This document shows positions 25,743 through 34,039 of a stretch of DNA of 64,000 bases, piece by piece (positions within the stretch are counted from its first letter, which is position 1; each line of letters begins with the position of its first letter). The translations under genes were made by a program, and so were the position numbers. Below the pieces are notes generated by a model that was not told where the DNA came from, searched no databases, and saw nothing but the letters and a program-made list of their open reading frames with translations. The stretch is from a virus. The stretch covers positions 124,001 through 188,000 of IMG/VR virus record IMGVR_UViG_3300037042_002125; one strand, given 5' to 3'.

Positions 25743-26540
25743 ATGCAAACATTCAACAGCGATAAAACCAAAAGAGCCGTCTATGCTTTCGCAGAACAAA
25801 GTCTGTCTCCAATTGACGTCTACAAAGAGTCAAAACGCTCTGGGGTTCTTACGTTGGCGGGTCCAGCAGCCGCACCAGCAATTGTCTTAGACAACGGGGA
25901 TGTGAGAGACCAGGGAATTAGCGAAGGCGTCCCAATGGACTTTGCTCAGTGGCTGCCCTACTGCGCTCCGGTTTACCAAGTTAGCTCTGATCCTCGGGAC
26001 TACGTGATGGTACCAGTGATCATCATGCCGTCTGATTTGCCGAATCGCAATGGCGTTGCGTTTCCCCTTCGTGAGCTGATAAAGTTCAACCCTGAGTTAG
26101 GGCAGCAAGCCTACAAAACTTGGAAGGGCAAGCCTACGCATTTGGATCATAAGAACGAAGATATCACAAAGGCGTACGGTGTGATCGCCGATACGACTTT
26201 GCGGAAGCTCGTGGGGTTTAACGAAGGTCGTTTGTGGAAGGTCTTGTCCTTCTTGGCCTTCGATAGGAGCAAACATGCTGACGTATGCCAGCGCATCTTA
26301 GATGGTGACATAAACAGTTACTCGATGGGTGCCTGGATTGCCCAGTACACCTGTTCATATTGTGACGCAGAACTTGGCAAGTGCGATCATTTGGCTAAGA
26401 ACAAGCCTGGTGAGATGTACCAGAAGGACAACCGCTTAGTGTTCCGCAACTGTGCTGGCATCGAAGGTTTTGAGACCTCCGCTGTTGAAACGCCTGCATA
26501 CATCAGCGCCATTTCCGACGAAGTGTCTGAACTCGCCTGA
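25743..26540 (+). CDS. Prohead maturation protease with zinc-binding Cys cluster
   Basis: A 265-residue protein. Around residues 115-135 is KPTHLDHKNEDITKAYGVI, the region of the catalytic His of phage prohead proteases, followed after a strand-rich stretch by GDINSYSMGAW, which carries the likely catalytic Ser. FETSAVETPAY near the end resembles the conserved ExSxVxxPA closing motif. Between them TCSYCDAELGKCDHL forms a Cys3-His cluster that probably binds zinc and is an addition to the basic fold. It should cleave scaffold and head proteins during capsid maturation. The major capsid gene is not in this window. Start supported by AAGGTTAG 5 bases upstream. Confidence 0.75.
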   Translation: MQTFNSDKTKRAVYAFAEQSLSPIDVYKESKRSGVLTLAGPAAAPAIVLDNGDVRDQGISEGVPMDFAQWLPYCAPVYQVSSDPRDYVMVPVIIMPSDLPNRNGVAFPLRELIKFNPELGQQAYKTWKGKPTHLDHKNEDITKAYGVIADTTLRKLVGFNEGRLWKVLSFLAFDRSKHADVCQRILDGDINSYSMGAWIAQYTCSYCDAELGKCDHLAKNKPGEMYQKDNRLVFRNCAGIEGFETSAVETPAYISAISDEVSELA

Positions 26541-26657
26541 AGGTAGATCACATCATGCCAATCAAACCCCTTCAAGTAATCCCCCAAAAATATTCTTCGT
26601 GAGTACCCTAAGGGAAAGCTGTGGCCCACTAAAGGGAAACGGTCAAAGAAGGGGATT

Positions 26658-27185
26658 GTGAACCAATGCCATCGTAATAGTTCAAAGCTGTGGTTCAACC
26701 ATCAGAGCGACTACTCAATTGTGACAGGGTATGTGTGCGTTGCCGACCGTTGGTATGAGCATACGTGGCTACTTGATAAGGACAACCGCATAGTCGATAC
26801 CACTCTCAAGAACGGTTCTGCTTACTACGGAGTTCTTTTGTCTCGCAAGGAGGCGAAAGAGTTTGCAGCCAACGAAGGCGTGGGTGCAGACTATAGGGAT
26901 TGGTCTAAACAAGAATGTGAAAACGCTCAAGAAACTTTGCTGAAAATACTAATGTCCCAGCTGTCTCAAGATGATGCAAAGACAAGAGATCGCATACTCA
27001 AAAAGAAAGGCTGGTCAAGCAAGGACCAACTTGACATGGCAAGAATCAACAGCGACATTGCCCATGTGGAGTATGCAAATTGGTGGTCACGGTACAAAGG
27101 TGATACAAAGATACTCTTGAAAGAACTTGAACTATGGTTGGACAAACCAACTCTCAAAGCGTTCAGGGCCAAAGTTAATCTTTGA
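26658..27185 (+). CDS. Hypothetical protein with an apparent upstream +1 frameshifted N-terminus
   Basis: The open frame from GTG 26658 gives 175 residues. The coding pattern clearly continues upstream in the same frame to 26580 (KNILREYPKGKLWPTKGKR) with no start codon there. A well-placed ATG at 26555, preceded by GAAGGTAG, runs in the frame that would join this one by a +1 shift at ATC-CCC-C-AAA. So the true protein may begin at 26555. The product has VNQCHRNSSKLW and an aromatic ADRWYEHTWLLD strand; no family recognised. Its stop overlaps the converging lipoprotein gene by 11 bases. Confidence 0.55.
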   Translation: MNQCHRNSSKLWFNHQSDYSIVTGYVCVADRWYEHTWLLDKDNRIVDTTLKNGSAYYGVLLSRKEAKEFAANEGVGADYRDWSKQECENAQETLLKILMSQLSQDDAKTRDRILKKKGWSSKDQLDMARINSDIAHVEYANWWSRYKGDTKILLKELELWLDKPTLKAFRAKVNL

Positions 27186-27447
27186 TGTTAAGCGCCTTTT
27201 TAATCTCCACGTTCTCTTGTGCCTTGAACGTTGCACAGCTAGAGTAGAGGTCAAGTACAGTCTTTGTCCAGGCGTGTACATCCTCTTCTCTAGCGGACTT
27301 TATATCAGGAACTTTTTCACAGTCTGCAAGAAGCCTTTTGTCGAACTTCACCTCCCGCGTCTGATCAATTGCTGATTCAGGCTTCTGTGGCAAGTGGTTG
27401 CAGCCAGCAACTAGCATAGCCAAGATAATGCCAATCAATCTCATCAT
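27175..27447 (-). CDS. Lipoprotein, o-spanin-like (Rz1-type)
   Basis: A 90-residue protein with a classical lipoprotein signal: MMRLIGIILAMLVAGC, with lipobox L-V-A-G-C (C16) as the predicted lipidated residue. The rest is a short charged periplasmic domain with two Cys. This architecture fits an outer-membrane spanin that joins a membrane-anchored coiled-coil partner to breach the outer membrane at lysis. The candidate partner is encoded two genes upstream (27888-28631). It is the last gene of the minus-strand operon. It is less Pro-rich than typical Rz1, so a different lipoprotein role remains possible. Confidence 0.6.
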   Translation of the reverse strand: MMRLIGIILAMLVAGCNHLPQKPESAIDQTREVKFDKRLLADCEKVPDIKSAREEDVHAWTKTVLDLYSSCATFKAQENVEIKKALNIKD

Positions 27448-27891
27448 TTAATTTGCCTTCTTTCTTGATATTTCTGTCATACCCATCCACCCAGTGTTTG
27501 GTCGGTTGCCTGTTGGGTCCAATTGCTCATCAATTTGTGCTTGAGCATCCTTAACTTCATCAATAGACTCAGATCCAGACTCAGACTCAGAATCAGAGCC
27601 ATCTTCGTCTATATCATCAACAGGACCTTCATCACTATCGTCATCTTCGTCGAAGATAGCTGCCACTATGGCATACGATTGAGTCATTAGGTCTGTGGCG
27701 ATAACCGGCTGGAAGGTCCCGTCATCTAATTCGTAGCCGTTGATCACTGCGTTCAGTCCTGAGAGAACGCCATGTGCTACAGCCGCAGAAACCATTTCCA
27801 CCATTTCGTCTGATAAAGTATCATCACGAGCTAGAAACTCTTCAATGAAGGTTGCGACTGTTATTTGAACTTTTGCTTTACTGGAGGTCAT
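27448..27891 (-). CDS. Hypothetical acidic protein
   Basis: A 147-residue protein with two parts. The N-terminal 75 residues are helical (VATFIEEFLARDDTLSDEMV). From about 78 on there is an Asp/Ser/Glu-rich low-complexity tract (DEDDDSDEGPVDDIDEDG, then SESESGSES). No motif recognised. It lies between the two spanin-like genes, overlaps the upstream one by 4 bases (ATGA), and ends next to the following ATG. Confidence 0.55.
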   Translation of the reverse strand: MTSSKAKVQITVATFIEEFLARDDTLSDEMVEMVSAAVAHGVLSGLNAVINGYELDDGTFQPVIATDLMTQSYAIVAAIFDEDDDSDEGPVDDIDEDGSDSESESGSESIDEVKDAQAQIDEQLDPTGNRPNTGWMGMTEISRKKAN

Positions 27892-28631
27892 ACAAGAGGT
27901 ACCTTTAGAACAGATTTGGGTTTTGTTTCGTTATCAGGAGTAACTGGCGGAATTGGAATAGCTGGTTTTGCTTTTTCTACTTCAATCTCTTTGTCGGGTA
28001 AATTGCCGTTAGCTGCTGGTGGTTCTACACTACTCTGCGGCGTGTTTTTAGCAGGGGCTGTATTTGGCACTGCTGGAATAGAAACAGGCGTATTTGCTAT
28101 CTTTATCATGTCTTTGACGCTAATAAAGAACGCATCATGGAAACGGCTGCATATCACTTCATCCTTGTCCAACGTTACGGTTACAGGCTTATGCGTCTCG
28201 GGACTTTGGATAACTACTGACGTCGTAGCAGACGACCCACGTAGCTTGCGTTCTTCGGCCAACTTACGAGCAAACTCTTTTGCGGCTGCATTTAACTGAT
28301 CAGATTTCTTCAAGACCTCACCTACAGCTAGGTCAGCGGCTTTCTTTGAATCAGCTTCAACCTGCAAGATCTTTGTATCGCGTTCCTTGATATCATCCTC
28401 ATACTTTGTTATCAGCCTGTCTTTGTCCTTGATGATCTGTTCGTAATGGGCAGTCAATTTGTTTGTGGCCCATGTATAGCCTGCCCAAACAGAAGCGGCA
28501 GACAGTATGGCAAGGCAAAGGATAGTCGCTGCCAATTTTGGGTTCGCTTTTATCCAATCGAAGATACCTTTGAACAAGGCGGCGAAAAATGATCGGATGA
28601 TGCCTAGGAATTTGAGTATAGCGAGTATCAT
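27888..28631 (-). CDS. Membrane-anchored coiled-coil protein, possible i-spanin
   Basis: A 247-residue protein. One transmembrane helix is visible at about 33-55 (KLAATILCLAILSAASVWAGYTW). A long charged coiled coil follows (about 57-115), then a Ser/Thr/Pro-rich tail ending in repeated PxxP. One N-terminal membrane helix plus a periplasmic coiled coil is the layout of inner-membrane spanins (Rz). The lipoprotein two genes downstream would be the partner. It is longer than typical Rz (about 150 residues), so the assignment is tentative. It follows the primase gene with 11 bases between. Confidence 0.5.
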   Translation of the reverse strand: MILAILKFLGIIRSFFAALFKGIFDWIKANPKLAATILCLAILSAASVWAGYTWATNKLTAHYEQIIKDKDRLITKYEDDIKERDTKILQVEADSKKAADLAVGEVLKKSDQLNAAAKEFARKLAEERKLRGSSATTSVVIQSPETHKPVTVTLDKDEVICSRFHDAFFISVKDMIKIANTPVSIPAVPNTAPAKNTPQSSVEPPAANGNLPDKEIEVEKAKPAIPIPPVTPDNETKPKSVLKVPLV

Positions 28632-28642
28632 GGTGTATGTCC

Positions 28643-29692
28643 TTAAATGAGATTCTTTTTAACTTGGCGCAAAAACTTCTTGGGGCAGTTGAACGGGTCG
28701 TACTCCATCATCTTGGGACGCCCTTTGTCATCTAGTATTTCTCGTCCTTTCTTGTCCAACAATGGCTCTGCGTATTTCCACAGCGACATGTATTTGGTGT
28801 TGAAGTGCTGTTTGATGTCCTTGTAGATGACCTTGGTTGCAAGCTTACCTGCGTCGTCACCATCCATGAAGATGATTATGTTCTCTGCTCCAGTTTTTTC
28901 CAACTGGAACCGCTTAAGCTCATTCCAATTACCTGCACCTAACACTGCCATTGCAGGAATTCCAAATCGCAATAGCCGTATTACATCGCGCGGCCCTTCA
29001 CACAACACAATTGTTGACAAGTCCTTACGCTCCATCAACTCCACTGCGTAGTCATAGAACAGTAAACCATATTCTCGTGACCATTTGCCAGGTGCGTTGA
29101 TGTACGAAGGGGGTGTAACAGAGTAAAGCTCTCCTGTCTTAGGATCCTTCTTGACTACCTTATCTGGCTTCTCCAACTCTGCTTTAACGTAACCCCGCAG
29201 TTCGCCTTTGATTAGCACAGGCATGAACACGTAGAAGTTGTCGTTGTATTTCTTGTGAACAAACTCACAGCCTATCTTTGTCAAGAACGAACAAGGGATA
29301 GTACGCCACTCATCTTGAGTAAGATCAAAGAACTCTAGGTCGGCATGATCTCGCTCAAACCCCTCTTCTTCTTCATCATCGGTTTGATTCAACAGACCGT
29401 TTCTGTACGTAGATGGGTTGACGTAGTCCTCATCTGTCCTCTTCTTGTTGCTGTACTTGCGTAGGCCCAATGTGTCAGCTAAGTCGTCCCATGGAACAGA
29501 CTTCTTGCACGACCAACATCGGAACCACCCTAACGGTGCCCGTGCCTCTTCTAAATCCAAGTTGACGTTACCACTTGGGTTTGAGTCATTGTGATACGGA
29601 CAGACGATCTTGGCGCCTTGCCTTTCAATCTCTTTTATCTGTAGACTTGATATCTCTCCGAGTATAAAGTCTCTTTTCTTTTCATTGCTCAT
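28643..29692 (-). CDS. DNA primase, DnaG-type with CHC2-like zinc site and TOPRIM
   Basis: A 349-residue protein. The N-terminal zinc-binding site is C31-P-Y-H34 ... C59-W-S-C62, as in DnaG-type primases. The TOPRIM domain follows with VLCEGPRD (catalytic Glu) and MDGDDAGK (metal-binding Asp pair). It should make RNA primers on the lagging strand together with the DnaB-like helicase at 41920. It is short compared with bacterial DnaG because no helicase-interaction domain is visible. It is the first gene of its minus-strand operon, with a TGTAAATAC box 18 bases upstream of the start. Confidence 0.9.
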   Translation of the reverse strand: MSNEKKRDFILGEISSLQIKEIERQGAKIVCPYHNDSNPSGNVNLDLEEARAPLGWFRCWSCKKSVPWDDLADTLGLRKYSNKKRTDEDYVNPSTYRNGLLNQTDDEEEEGFERDHADLEFFDLTQDEWRTIPCSFLTKIGCEFVHKKYNDNFYVFMPVLIKGELRGYVKAELEKPDKVVKKDPKTGELYSVTPPSYINAPGKWSREYGLLFYDYAVELMERKDLSTIVLCEGPRDVIRLLRFGIPAMAVLGAGNWNELKRFQLEKTGAENIIIFMDGDDAGKLATKVIYKDIKQHFNTKYMSLWKYAEPLLDKKGREILDDKGRPKMMEYDPFNCPKKFLRQVKKNLI

Positions 29693-29710
29693 AGTATTGC
29701 TACCTCGTTT

Positions 29711-29719
29711 GTATTTACA
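29711..29719 (-). promoter_or_regulatory. TGTAAATAC box upstream of the primase gene
   Basis: TGTAAATAC on the minus strand, 18 bases before the primase ATG. With the plus-strand copy at 29791 it forms a divergent pair in the 142-base gap 29693-29834. The gap also holds GTAATTTAATAC (about 29751-29762). Confidence 0.45.
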
Positions 29720-29790
29720 ACATACCCAGCAATGTAACTTAGTTGGCGCTGTAATTTAATACGTGGGCTTGTCCGCACTTGGATGCAAAG

Positions 29791-29799
29791 TGTAAATAC
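29791..29799 (+). promoter_or_regulatory. TGTAAATAC box upstream of the 29835 operon
   Basis: TGTAAATAC on the plus strand, 35 bases before the ATG at 29835. It starts the long plus-strand replication block. It is the divergent partner of the box at 29711. Confidence 0.45.
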
Positions 29800-29834
29800 T
29801 TTTGATGGTGCAAAACACCAGGAAGGAATATACC

Positions 29835-30182
29835 ATGATAGACGAAGTTGTTATCAGCAATCAGTTGCTTGCCAACTTGACCAACCTTGATGAGACCAAA
29901 AATTTCATCTTTGAGGTCTTAAACGAGTACATCCAAGGCTCGTATGCTCCATTGCAAAATGGAAGGATTGATGGAGGACGAGTTAAACGTCACCTCGAGT
30001 GTATGCTTGAGGACTCAATCAAGAAAAAGAACCCTACATTCAACAGCACCGTCCAGATAAATGTTGAATGGGGTCTGCGATCAGTGTGCGGATTCTCCTG
30101 CAGGATCTTTGTTGGCATATCTGATTTTGACTTAACCCCCTTTGGACACTCAGCCGTTGAGGCTGTTCCCCTATGGCAATAA
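29835..30182 (+). CDS. Hypothetical protein
   Basis: A 115-residue protein. Start 29835 is preferred to the in-frame 29802 because GGAAGGAA lies 7 bases upstream. It has an N-terminal helical part and a C-terminal beta part (QINVEWGLRSVCGFSCRIFV). No recognised family. First gene of the plus-strand replication operon; it overlaps the nuclease gene by 10 bases. Confidence 0.6.
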   Translation: MIDEVVISNQLLANLTNLDETKNFIFEVLNEYIQGSYAPLQNGRIDGGRVKRHLECMLEDSIKKKNPTFNSTVQINVEWGLRSVCGFSCRIFVGISDFDLTPFGHSAVEAVPLWQ

Positions 30183-31222
30183 TAACATCAAGCACAACAA
30201 GACTTTCCAAAGCCATAGCAAAGGCTGATAAAGAAACAATAACAGGGACTGACAAAGGAAACGTAAGTAAGATCATACGGACGTTCAACACTTACCTAGA
30301 TTCCTACGAAGATAACTTTCAAGAGGAAGAAGTTGACCCAAAGCGGTACTTCTTCCTCCGTCCGTCTTCCTTCCCTTACTGCGGGTTCAAAAAACTCCTT
30401 AGTGCTCCTACAGATATTGATGCACCTCGCCTCAATACATTCGCGTCTACCTACTTTACTCAAATAGGTCACGCTACTCACGAAGTGTTTCAATTGTTCG
30501 GTGGGCGCGGTGGTAAGTTTGTAGGTGATTGGGTGTGCAACACTTGCGGTAATATCTCAAAGTTCACAACCGACAATATGTGTGAGTGTGGCTGCCCAAA
30601 GGGAATGAGCTATCTTGAGCTAGAGATACGCTACCGAGGGATCATACTAGGTCACATTGACGGGCTGTTCCGTCTTGATCCTAAGAAGGGTAACAAATCT
30701 GCCCACGTCTTAGTTGACTACAAGACAACCTCTAGCAAGAACGTTAAGCTTCCTGCTAAATCCTCTCCCTTCCCCTACAAGTACAACGTTGCCCAGATAG
30801 AAGCCTACGTCCCACTGATTGAAGAGCAGTATGGGGTAAACATCGACTACTGGTTACTAGCCTACCTAGCAAGAGATGCCCCTTTCAAATATGGTAGGGT
30901 ACTTCGCGCTAAGTATCTATCTGTAAATGATAAGGCAGCTATACTTAAAAAACTTGATCGTTGGGTCAAGACTCATAAGCTAGTCCTAACTGCCTCTACT
31001 ACTGAGGAATTCGAACGCATTGACAAGCGTAAGCTGTGCAAGAGTGCTCAGGACTACAAAGACAATTATAAGGAAGAATACAACGTGTGCCCATACGTCA
31101 AAGATTGCTTCACTAAACCAGAAATCTTGATCAAGAAGGCCCTCAAGCACAAGATCTTTCCAATCATAGACCATGCACCTAAAAAAGTTCAACGTTCACT
31201 AAGAGAAATAATACAATCATGA
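30173..31222 (+). CDS. PD-(D/E)XK exonuclease, Cas4/RecB-like with Fe-S-type cysteines
   Basis: A 349-residue protein. The nuclease core shows GHIDGLF (motif with Asp), then VLVDYKTTS (D-x-K of the PD-(D/E)XK site) and QIEAYVPLIEE (motif IV Gln). One Cys early (SFPYCGFKKLL) and three near the end (LCKSAQ, then CPYVKDC) match the 1+3 cysteine arrangement of Fe-S cluster nucleases such as Cas4, AddB and Dna2. An extra zinc-ribbon-like insert, CNTCG...CECGCP, lies before the core. Likely roles are recombination end-processing or host DNA breakdown. No cas genes are nearby, so a CRISPR role is unlikely. Confidence 0.8.
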   Translation: MAIITSSTTRLSKAIAKADKETITGTDKGNVSKIIRTFNTYLDSYEDNFQEEEVDPKRYFFLRPSSFPYCGFKKLLSAPTDIDAPRLNTFASTYFTQIGHATHEVFQLFGGRGGKFVGDWVCNTCGNISKFTTDNMCECGCPKGMSYLELEIRYRGIILGHIDGLFRLDPKKGNKSAHVLVDYKTTSSKNVKLPAKSSPFPYKYNVAQIEAYVPLIEEQYGVNIDYWLLAYLARDAPFKYGRVLRAKYLSVNDKAAILKKLDRWVKTHKLVLTASTTEEFERIDKRKLCKSAQDYKDNYKEEYNVCPYVKDCFTKPEILIKKALKHKIFPIIDHAPKKVQRSLREIIQS

Positions 31223-31623
31223 ACAGACAAGAATTCCTATTGACGCAACTAATTACAGACTGTTCCGCAGTTACGTCTAATACAGCTCAAGCATTGCAAT
31301 TTGGTTTGCATGAATCTGTCCAAATTGGCAATAGCAGTCGCATTAACCGCCACCTCCTTGAATCAAAGATACAAGATTTGCTTGGCACACTAGCATTACT
31401 ATCTGACGAAGACATTATCCGTCTAGAGATGGATGACGAAACAGAAAGGGACATACAGGACAAGAAAACAGAAGTGCTAAGTGATATGGAGTACGCGCGA
31501 AAGTTTTGCAAGACCGTCATTACTCCAAAAGCAACCCAAACTCGCAAAATAACTGTGGTAGTCAGACATGAAAAAAGCAACGTTCGCCCCGATGTATGTA
31601 GCCATATTCCCCCAGCTGTCTAG
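31219..31623 (+). CDS. Hypothetical protein
   Basis: A 134-residue helical protein that starts in an ATGA overlap with the Cas4-like gene. The centre has an acidic region (LLSDEDIIRLEMDDETERDIQ). No motif recognised. The last 56 bases overlap the next gene in another frame. Confidence 0.5.
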   Translation: MNRQEFLLTQLITDCSAVTSNTAQALQFGLHESVQIGNSSRINRHLLESKIQDLLGTLALLSDEDIIRLEMDDETERDIQDKKTEVLSDMEYARKFCKTVITPKATQTRKITVVVRHEKSNVRPDVCSHIPPAV

Positions 31624-31903
31624 GATTGCTCAAGAACATGGGTACGCATTAGCTGCCCACGGAAGTGTCAATACTGATTTCGATCTGATTGCCATCCCTT
31701 GGATTGAGAAAGCAAGTGAGCCCAAAGACTTTGTGAAAGACATAGCGGCCTATCTCAAAGTCCTTGAAGGTACATTCGGTACAGGCATAGATTGTGGCCC
31801 TATTGGGGATAAGCCACATGGTCGTATTGCTTGGAAACTCCATCTAAGTTGTGGCGCCGCCATTGACTTGAGCGTAATGCCTATGGTGAAGAAAAATGAG
31901 TAA
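31568..31903 (+). CDS. Nucleotidyltransferase-fold-like phage protein
   Basis: A 111-residue protein. AAHGSVNTDFDLIAIPW resembles the G-S-x(n)-D-x-D strand-turn of minimal nucleotidyltransferases, and GRIAWKLHL...AIDLSVMP could supply a third acidic strand. Small phage proteins with this HGS...DFDLIA pattern are common and uncharacterised. Catalysis is not proven: the second Asp is followed by Leu as in active members, but the finger helix is short. It overlaps both neighbours and belongs to the replication operon. Confidence 0.5.
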   Translation: MKKATFAPMYVAIFPQLSRIAQEHGYALAAHGSVNTDFDLIAIPWIEKASEPKDFVKDIAAYLKVLEGTFGTGIDCGPIGDKPHGRIAWKLHLSCGAAIDLSVMPMVKKNE

Positions 31904-32777
31904 AGCTTTTGTTGCAGATGGCAACTTCTATTTGTGGCGAGCCATGTCAGTTGTCCTAAAACGGAAAAACCCAGAGAAGCTTGTCAAGAATACGCTGACT
32001 ATGTTCTTGAACATGGTAGCTGGTGACGCGGTTATGCACCACTCCTCTCATGTACTGGTATGCTTTGATGCCAAGCGGTCGTTTCGGAATGACATATACC
32101 ACGCATACAAGGCTAACCGAACGCATGGAGAGACCACAGTAATACTTGCAGATGGCAGAGAATTCCGCACTGATATAACGCCAGGGTCGTTAGTGAAACC
32201 TGCAAAAGAGATGCTAGACCTAGCAGGCTTGGCGCATTCTCAGGTCAAGTTAAGAGAGGCTGACGACCTAATGGGTAGCGCGGCCATTAGCTTGCCGTGT
32301 AGGATAGTCATTGGTACGCGGGATAAGGACATTGCCCGATGTGTAAATGAGAGAGTGAGCTTGTGGTGGCCTATTGAGAAGAGGCTAATAGGGCCCAAGG
32401 AAGTACTCAAACACTTTGGTGTCAACCCTATTCAGATCACTGACTACCTGTCTCTGCTAGGTGACAAAGTAGATAACATCCCAGGCGTCCCTGGTTGTGG
32501 CCCTAAGACAGCGTGTGCGATCTTAGCCAAGTTTGGTTCGCTTGATGATGCGATAAAGGACAAGGCATTTAGACTTAAGTACCATGAGCACAGGACTACA
32601 CTTGCGATGGCGCGTAAACTTGTGACGTTGAAGCCTGATACCAAGTACAACCTAGATGATTTGGTACCTCAGAAAATTGATAGGGCGTTGGGTAACATGG
32701 TATGGGCCATACCTAACACCCTCAAGGACTTAGCTGAATCTCGCAAGATGAGTAAGATGAAGGGCCTGTTTGGATAG
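31896..32777 (+). CDS. 5'-3' exonuclease / flap endonuclease (FEN-like)
   Basis: A 293-residue protein. FVADGNFYLWRA at the start carries the first metal-ligand Asp. LREADDLMGSAA and IGTRDKDIARCV give the central acidic cluster. GDKVDNIPGVPGCGPKTACAILAKFGSLDDAI is the helix-3-turn region of FEN and T5-type exonucleases. It should remove RNA primers and flaps ahead of ligase (51002). The length agrees with T4 RNase H and T5 D15 (about 290-305). Confidence 0.9.
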   Translation: MSKAFVADGNFYLWRAMSVVLKRKNPEKLVKNTLTMFLNMVAGDAVMHHSSHVLVCFDAKRSFRNDIYHAYKANRTHGETTVILADGREFRTDITPGSLVKPAKEMLDLAGLAHSQVKLREADDLMGSAAISLPCRIVIGTRDKDIARCVNERVSLWWPIEKRLIGPKEVLKHFGVNPIQITDYLSLLGDKVDNIPGVPGCGPKTACAILAKFGSLDDAIKDKAFRLKYHEHRTTLAMARKLVTLKPDTKYNLDDLVPQKIDRALGNMVWAIPNTLKDLAESRKMSKMKGLFG

Positions 32778-32781
32778 ACAT

Positions 32782-32976
32782 ATGAAAGTAAAATTTTCAC
32801 TTACCGTGGGAAACTTCTACGTAGAAGAAATAGTGCGCTTCAAAGAGGAAATGTCTGATGTAGAGCTCGATGAAGCCTTTGCAGACTGGCAATCAAACTA
32901 TTTGGATGGGCACTGGGCAAGAGTGAAGCCCGAGCCTAAAAAGAAACCCTCAACATCAACAAGAAAGAAGATATGA
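32782..32976 (+). CDS. Small hypothetical protein
   Basis: A 64-residue protein. The ATG at 32782 is chosen over the TTG at 32770, which would overlap the flap endonuclease. It has acidic helices with VELDEAFADWQSNYLDGHW, then a Lys/Pro-rich tail. It ends in an ATGA overlap with the metallopeptidase-like gene. No recognised family. Confidence 0.55.
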   Translation: MKVKFSLTVGNFYVEEIVRFKEEMSDVELDEAFADWQSNYLDGHWARVKPEPKKKPSTSTRKKI

Positions 32977-33992
32977 AAGAAAAAGACTATCTGATCTGCA
33001 AGATCAAAGGCAATGAAGACGAGAAGCCATTTGTTGCCAGAGTCAATAGCCTAGGCAAAGAAACGATAGAGGTGACGTTGGAGAAGAACGTTCACCACGA
33101 ACGTAAGGTTATTGAGATCACCAAGAAAGACATTGTGGTACGCCTTGGACCAACGCCAGCACCTGGTACAGTCTACGGCTGCGATGTATCCAACCTCTAT
33201 CGCAAGACACTTAGCCACGATTTCTGGGGTACGCTCTATTGCTTTGTTAGCCTGCCACCAGAGACGTTGAAGGTCCTTCGTAATAGCTTGGACCGCACCG
33301 CAAAGATCGTCGAGAAACTTGGCTTAGAGGATTTCGTTGACCTGTTCACAATAGAGATACGCGCCAAGAAGGGCAAGTGGGCAGGTATGTACAAGCATAA
33401 CAAAGAAGGCTTGCATACCGTTTGGTTTGCTCCTGAGTGGGCACAGAACGCCGCTGAGTTCATGGACTACGTTATCCTCCATGAGTTCGGCCATGTTCTA
33501 CGGTACAATGGGCTGACCAGCAAGAAGGCACAATCGCGCTGGCTCAAACTGTTTCACCAAAGCATCAAGCCTGATCTGATCGACCACAAGGATTTGATGA
33601 AAATTCTCAAGGGAATAAAGGCGGCCAAGAAAGAGGATGACCTTGTTGGGTTCAGTGAAGCTCTTAGAGGGCTTGCAGATGATGACGAAGAGATGCTGCA
33701 CCGCACCAAGATTCTTCTGCGCTGGTTCAAACAGATCCACCACTTAAGTGTAAAGGATTTGAACATCATGTGGGCTGCAGAAGCGTTTGAACAGCTTGAG
33801 GCCTTGTGGCCTACTGTTAGCATTGATAGTTCTAAGCTTGATCCTCTAGTCAGCGAGTACGGTACAGTTAGCTCAGAGGAATTGTTTGCCGAGTCATTTG
33901 CACTACACGCTCAAAAGAAAAAGCTGCCCAACTCTGTAGTAACCCTTATGGACAAATCCCTATCACTTATCCGGGCTAACAAGCCAGCGTGA
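32973..33992 (+). CDS. Putative zinc metallopeptidase (HExxH)
   Basis: A 339-residue protein. H170-E-F-G-H174 within DYVILHEFGHVLRYNG is a zincin active-site helix. A downstream SSEELFAESFALHAQ segment could supply the third ligand (Glu), as in gluzincins. The N-terminal 60 residues are a small beta domain. The substrate is unknown; virion maturation, host-protein attack or a non-catalytic role are possible. It is in the replication operon, overlapping the gene before it by 4 bases. Confidence 0.7.
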   Translation: MKEKDYLICKIKGNEDEKPFVARVNSLGKETIEVTLEKNVHHERKVIEITKKDIVVRLGPTPAPGTVYGCDVSNLYRKTLSHDFWGTLYCFVSLPPETLKVLRNSLDRTAKIVEKLGLEDFVDLFTIEIRAKKGKWAGMYKHNKEGLHTVWFAPEWAQNAAEFMDYVILHEFGHVLRYNGLTSKKAQSRWLKLFHQSIKPDLIDHKDLMKILKGIKAAKKEDDLVGFSEALRGLADDDEEMLHRTKILLRWFKQIHHLSVKDLNIMWAAEAFEQLEALWPTVSIDSSKLDPLVSEYGTVSSEELFAESFALHAQKKKLPNSVVTLMDKSLSLIRANKPA

Positions 33993-34039
33993 CTTTATGA
34001 CCGGTCCTACAAAAGAATACAGCGAGTCATGCAAGTCCC

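Noticed and set aside
30173-31222. Cas4 as part of a CRISPR system
   Set aside because: No cas1, cas2 or repeats are nearby. Phage Cas4-like nucleases commonly act in recombination or DNA processing.
32973-33992. ImmA/IrrE-type repressor-cleaving protease
   Set aside because: An HExxH helix is present but there is no helix-turn-helix partner or repressor gene, so only a general zincin call is justified.
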